Shown here: piece by piece, positions 5,582-8,334 of the stretch
How positions within the stretch are numbered: the stretch's first letter is position 1
Layout of the letters: every line of letters starts with the position of its first letter
Source: Verrucomicrobiota bacterium
GTDB lineage: Bacteria > Verrucomicrobiota > Verrucomicrobiia > Limisphaerales > AV2
Reading direction: 5' to 3'
Assembly (NCBI GenBank): GCA_003219345.1
Contig: QHOP01000450.1
Location: 1-8,334 of the forward strand
DNA length: 8,334 bases
Position numbers and translations under genes: made by a program
Notes under the pieces: model-generated
Databases searched by the model: none
What the model was told of the DNA's origin: nothing
What the model saw: only the letters and a program-made list of their open reading frames with translations

Positions 5582-6724
5582 TCACGCCGCCTGGCTGCCG
5601 CGATAAATTCGCGGAACGCGATAGGAAATCGCGGTCAACACCTCCCACGGAACCGTAGCGCACCAGGCGGCCAGCTCACCCGCTGTAATTTCATCGCCGC
5701 CCTGGCGTCCGATCAGCACCGCTTCATCGCCCGGCCTGACGGTGGGAACGCGCGAAACGTCCACCATCATTTGGTCCATGGTAACGCGGCCCAGCACTGA
5801 ACAGCGTTTTCCTCCAACCAAAACCTGCGCCCGATTGCTGGCAGCGCGCAGATAGCCGTCGCCGTAGCCTGCGGTCAGCGTCGCGACGCGCATTCTTCGC
5901 CGCGCGACGAACGCGCGACCGTAGCTCAACGAGGTCCCGCGCGGGATTTCTTTGACGAGACTCACGCGGCATTTCAGCGAAAGCGCCGGACGCAGATGGC
6001 TGTGGAGCGTGGAAGCCATGCGCCGTTGGCCCGGCGGCAGGACGCCATAGACGAGCAGACCGGGCCGGACGAGATGGAACATTGTGTCCGGCTCGTGCAA
6101 CAATGCGCCGCTGTTGTTCGCGTGAACGAGCGGGATGCGGATGCCGTCGTCGGCGAGACGGGCGAGCAGTTCCTGGAACCGCTCCCGTTGGACACGCGAA
6201 TACGCCGCGTCGTCTTCCGACGAGGCATAGTGCGTGTAAATGCCCTCGACTTTGAGACTCGCGAGACCCTGCACCCGGCGGATCAATTTGCTCGCCTGAG
6301 CCGGCGCGACGCCGAGCCGGCCCATGCCGGTGTCCACTTTGATGTGCGCCCGCACCGTCGCGTTCAATTTCGTCGCGACTTTGGAAAACAGTTCCGCCTC
6401 GGCCGGCATGGAAATGGTCGGCATCACGTTGTCCTGCACTGCGCGCTCCACCTCGTCCGGCAGACACGCGCCGAGCATCAGAATCGGCCAGCCTTTGCCG
6501 ACATTGCGGATGACATGGGCTTCGGCAAGATTGGCCACACCAAAGATGTCCGTGCCGCTTTGCATCAGCAGCGCGGCGATCTGCTTCAATCCGTGGCCGT
6601 AGGCGTCCGCCTTGACGACGGTCATGATTCTCACCTTCGGCCCGACGCGATGGCGAATCCAAGCGAGATTTTCGCGCAACGCGTGCAGGTCCACTTCCGC
6701 CCAACAACGAAAGGAGTTCTTCAT
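5582..6724 (-). CDS. alr: Alanine racemase
   Basis: Alanine racemase interconverts L- and D-alanine with PLP and supplies D-alanine for peptidoglycan in the cytoplasm. The chosen start gives 380 residues, normal for the family. The PLP lysine is Lys38 in VVKADAYGHG. KVDTGMGRLG (129-138) holds the conserved Arg135, HANNSGALL (201-209) is the usual central motif, and the second catalytic base is Tyr268 in GTSLSYGRAF. GYGDGY (286-291) and VLGRVTMDQMMVDV (310-323) complete the signature. The frame is open further upstream, but that extension runs through tsaB; the ATG at 6724 lies 4 nt after the tsaB stop and begins the conserved RCWAEVDLHAL. No Shine-Dalgarno is evident, so translation is probably coupled to tsaB. 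All key residues are intact. Confidence 0.96.
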   Translation of the reverse strand: MKNSFRCWAEVDLHALRENLAWIRHRVGPKVRIMTVVKADAYGHGLKQIAALLMQSGTDIFGVANLAEAHVIRNVGKGWPILMLGACLPDEVERAVQDNVMPTISMPAEAELFSKVATKLNATVRAHIKVDTGMGRLGVAPAQASKLIRRVQGLASLKVEGIYTHYASSEDDAAYSRVQRERFQELLARLADDGIRIPLVHANNSGALLHEPDTMFHLVRPGLLVYGVLPPGQRRMASTLHSHLRPALSLKCRVSLVKEIPRGTSLSYGRAFVARRRMRVATLTAGYGDGYLRAASNRAQVLVGGKRCSVLGRVTMDQMMVDVSRVPTVRPGDEAVLIGRQGGDEITAGELAAWCATVPWEVLTAISYRVPRIYRGSQAA

Positions 6725-6728
6725 GCCA

Positions 6729-7382
6729 TCAGACAGCGGGTAGGATGCGGGGCGGCGCCGCTTTGACAAAATCCGTTTCGCGCAGGTAAATCGGCTCCAG
6801 TTTATCAGCCGGCAGAAAACTCGTTCGAGTAGCAGCCAGTTGCCCAAGCACTGAAGCGTCCGGAAACAACACGTGCGCCGCTGGAAACCACCTGGTAACC
6901 TCCGGGCCGATCACGAATCCGTCCGTCTTCACTATTGCCCGCGTTTCATCCATTGAGGCAAGGCGCAATGGTTCCAATTCACGCCAGCCGGCCGCCGCAA
7001 TCTCGTAACGAGCGAGATAAAATTCGTTGCGTTGCGCGTCGATGACAATGCTCACGCGGCCAAACATTTTTTCCGCGTGCGCCTGATCGGCCAGACATTC
7101 GACGCTGCTGACGCCGATGGCCTCGGTGCCGCGGGCCAATTGCCAGCCCTGGGCCAACGCGATGGCGGCGCGAATGCCGGTGTAGGAACCGGGGCCAAGT
7201 CCAACGGCCAGGCAATTGATTTCCTCGCGTTCCAGGCCGGCGGCGCGCAGCACTTCGTCCACCAGAGCGAGCGCGTGGCTTTCGCGCGCGCGCGCCTCGT
7301 GCGCCTGCGCCCACAACTGACCATTGGCGACCACCGCGACGCTCCGTCGGTCGGAGGAGAATTCAAGGGCCAAAATCTTCAT
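6729..7382 (-). CDS. tsaB: tRNA threonylcarbamoyladenosine biosynthesis protein TsaB
   Basis: TsaB is the non-catalytic Kae1/ASKHA-fold partner of TsaD. With TsaE it forms the complex that transfers the threonylcarbamoyl group to A37 of ANN-decoding tRNAs (t6A). The 217 residues fit the family (about 220-235). The N-terminus MKILALEFSS is the first ASKHA strand, and GLGPGSYTGIRAA (about 62-74) is the signature. VIDAQRNEFYLARY and the C-terminal LEPIYLRETDFVKA are also typical. The start overlaps the end of tsaE by 20 nt and the stop lies 4 nt before alr, which places it in the middle of a tight minus-strand operon. tsaD is not in the window. Nothing looks damaged. Confidence 0.95.
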   Translation of the reverse strand: MKILALEFSSDRRSVAVVANGQLWAQAHEARARESHALALVDEVLRAAGLEREEINCLAVGLGPGSYTGIRAAIALAQGWQLARGTEAIGVSSVECLADQAHAEKMFGRVSIVIDAQRNEFYLARYEIAAAGWRELEPLRLASMDETRAIVKTDGFVIGPEVTRWFPAAHVLFPDASVLGQLAATRTSFLPADKLEPIYLRETDFVKAAPPRILPAV

Positions 7383-7815
7383 ACGCGATGCGTCGCTCCC
7401 GTTCGCTCAAAACTTCCAGACTGACTCTCCGCAATCTCAAGCCTGAAACCCGAAACCCAAAGGTTGAAACCGGGTCGAACCATCGCTCCGCCCATTCGAT
7501 CACCGCCACGCCGTTCGGTCGGCAAAAATATTCCTCCAACCCGGCAGCGACAATCTCCCGGAGCGATTCGAGTCGATACAGGTCGAGGTGAAACAGCGAC
7601 AGTCGCCCGCCGTTATATTCATTGATCAGGGTGAAGGTTGGCGAATGCACGCGGTTGGTGACCCCGAGGCCGCGGGCGATGCCTTTGACCAATTGCGTTT
7701 TGCCCGCGCCGAGAGCGCCGGTCAGTCCGATCACCTGGCCGGACGGCGCCTCACGGCCCCATTGTTCACCCAGCGTCATGGTTTCTTCAGGGCTTTTGGA
7801 AATGAACGTAGCCAT
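7363..7815 (-). CDS. tsaE: tRNA threonylcarbamoyladenosine biosynthesis ATPase TsaE
   Basis: TsaE is the P-loop ATPase that resets the TsaBD complex during t6A tRNA modification. The 150 residues are the usual size. SKSPEETMTLGEQWG is the family N-terminus, GALGAGKT (33-40) is Walker A, SPTFTLINEY (58-67) and FHLDLYRL (75-82) are the switch-like segments, and VAVIEWAERW (103-112) covers Walker B. The ATG overlaps the thiL end by 29 nt and the stop overlaps tsaB by 20 nt. Odd feature: residues 117-128 (STFGFRVSGLRL) are encoded by a gaaaccc-type repetitive stretch and do not look like TsaE, although the frame recovers into EVLSERERRIAYEDFG, a normal family ending. The core motifs are intact, so the protein is probably functional. 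Confidence 0.94.
   Translation of the reverse strand: MATFISKSPEETMTLGEQWGREAPSGQVIGLTGALGAGKTQLVKGIARGLGVTNRVHSPTFTLINEYNGGRLSLFHLDLYRLESLREIVAAGLEEYFCRPNGVAVIEWAERWFDPVSTFGFRVSGLRLRRVSLEVLSERERRIAYEDFGP
7445..7472. repeat. gaaaccc short tandem repeat inside tsaE
   Basis: Two adjacent gaaaccc units (7445-7451 and 7452-7458) and a third, gaaacc, at 7466-7471 lie within the 3' part of tsaE. Read on the coding strand they are gggtttc units encoding the F-G-F-R-V-S pattern. This looks like a low-complexity, dispersed-repeat fragment tolerated in frame in a surface region. Confidence 0.45.
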
Positions 7816-8334
7816 GAGCTGACAGCGGCCTGACTCCCTTTTTGTCGCGAATGGTCAGGCCCGGTTCGGCGGTGATCCTGCCGATACAACTGAGGCGTAA
7901 TTCGGGAAATTGTTTCTTCCAGGCTTCGAGCAGCGGCACGCCGTCGCGGCCGGCGGCTGTGAACAGCAACTCAAAATCCTCGCCGTCGCTTAGCGCGGCC
8001 AGAAGGGGGTGCGGGGAAGCCGGGACGCCTTCTGACTCGCCGAGGAGGGGAAGTTCATGGGTAGCCCCCTTTCGTCTTTCGGATTCTCCGCCAGCCAACG
8101 CGCTTCGGACAATCGCGGTTCGAACTCGAGATGCTTTCCGGACAAAGAACCGCCCAGTTCGCCGGTGACAAAAATGGCATCGCCCGCTTTTGCGCCGGAA
8201 CGCAGAGGCGATTTGCCCCGCGGCACCGTGCCCAGGACGGAGGCGGAAATGAGCATTCGCCCCGGGTTGATCGTCGTCTCGCCGCCGACAATGGCCACAC
8301 CATGCCGCTTGGCGAGCGTGTTAATGCCCGCGTA
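7787..8334 (-). pseudogene. thiL: Thiamine-monophosphate kinase, partial, with internal segment replaced and frameshift
   Basis: ThiL phosphorylates thiamine monophosphate to thiamine diphosphate. The gene enters from the right edge, so its N-terminus is missing. From 8334 it reads YAGINTLAKRHGVAIVGGET, then SASVLGTVPRGKSPLRSGAK, GDAIFVTGELGGSLSGKHLE and PRLSEARWLAE, all clear ThiL. The similarity ends near 8086, and this frame runs to a stop at 7990. A second frame resumes ThiL from about 8004 with LLAALSDGEDFELLFTAAG through a normal C-terminus ending at 7787. The intervening ~83 nt (8003-8085) encode nothing ThiL-like in any frame. They stand where about 50 residues with the metal/ATP-binding I-D-x-S-D-G-L motif belong. 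As given the enzyme would be inactive. Its end overlaps tsaE by 29 nt, making it the upstream gene of the thiL-tsaE-tsaB-alr run. A true lesion or an assembly chimera are both possible. Confidence 0.82.

Noticed and set aside
5996..6766. 256-codon open frame on the plus strand
   Set aside because: It is antisense to alr, where all catalytic motifs are present on the minus strand.
6725..6847. N-terminal extension of alanine racemase to 421 residues
   Set aside because: It would overlap the last 40 codons of tsaB and adds nothing family-like; the start at 6724 fits the conserved N-terminus and the usual length.

Overview
The window looks like chromosomal DNA from a GC-rich Gram-negative bacterium, most likely of the Verrucomicrobiota (Pedosphaera/Limisphaerales-like) or a neighbouring PVC lineage. 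The main clues are a G-type pseudopilin gene of the large, divergent kind these bacteria carry, a ThiL of the 'GGS..GKHL' type, and many GC-rich palindromic elements in and at the edges of genes. This placement comes from sequence style and recalled family knowledge, not from a search.

Left part, plus strand: the C-terminal half of an MFS transporter (cut by the window edge) overlaps by 4 nt a LuxC-family acyl-CoA reductase. QueD (7-deazaguanine/queuosine pathway) follows after a 48-nt gap. A pseudopilin-like protein on the minus strand converges on queD, with 18 nt between their stops. A 135-nt divergent intergenic region separates the pseudopilin from a DedA/VTT membrane protein on the plus strand.

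Middle: downstream of dedA lies a bipartite palindrome. Next comes a zinc-dependent medium-chain dehydrogenase on the minus strand that is broken. Its first 59 codons are in one frame and the rest in another, and the segment that should hold the Gly-His-Glu catalytic motif is missing. About 350 nt of non-coding DNA follows (5230-5581), holding two palindromes, one with perfect 27-nt arms.

Right part, minus strand: a tightly packed run reads thiL-tsaE-tsaB-alr, with overlaps of 29 and 20 nt and a gap of 4 nt. It combines thiamine-diphosphate synthesis, two proteins of the tRNA t6A37 machinery, and alanine racemase for cell-wall D-alanine. The thiL part is cut by the window edge and also carries a lesion: a stretch of about 83 nt that does not look like ThiL replaces the segment expected to hold the I-D-x-S-D-G-L motif, and the reading frame shifts across it.

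I found no RNA gene, CRISPR array, transposase, prophage or defence system. The most interesting signals are the palindromic and repetitive elements, some apparently invading gene ends, and two genes with internal segment loss plus frameshift. These could be true decay or assembly errors. I do not see a clear new multi-gene system.
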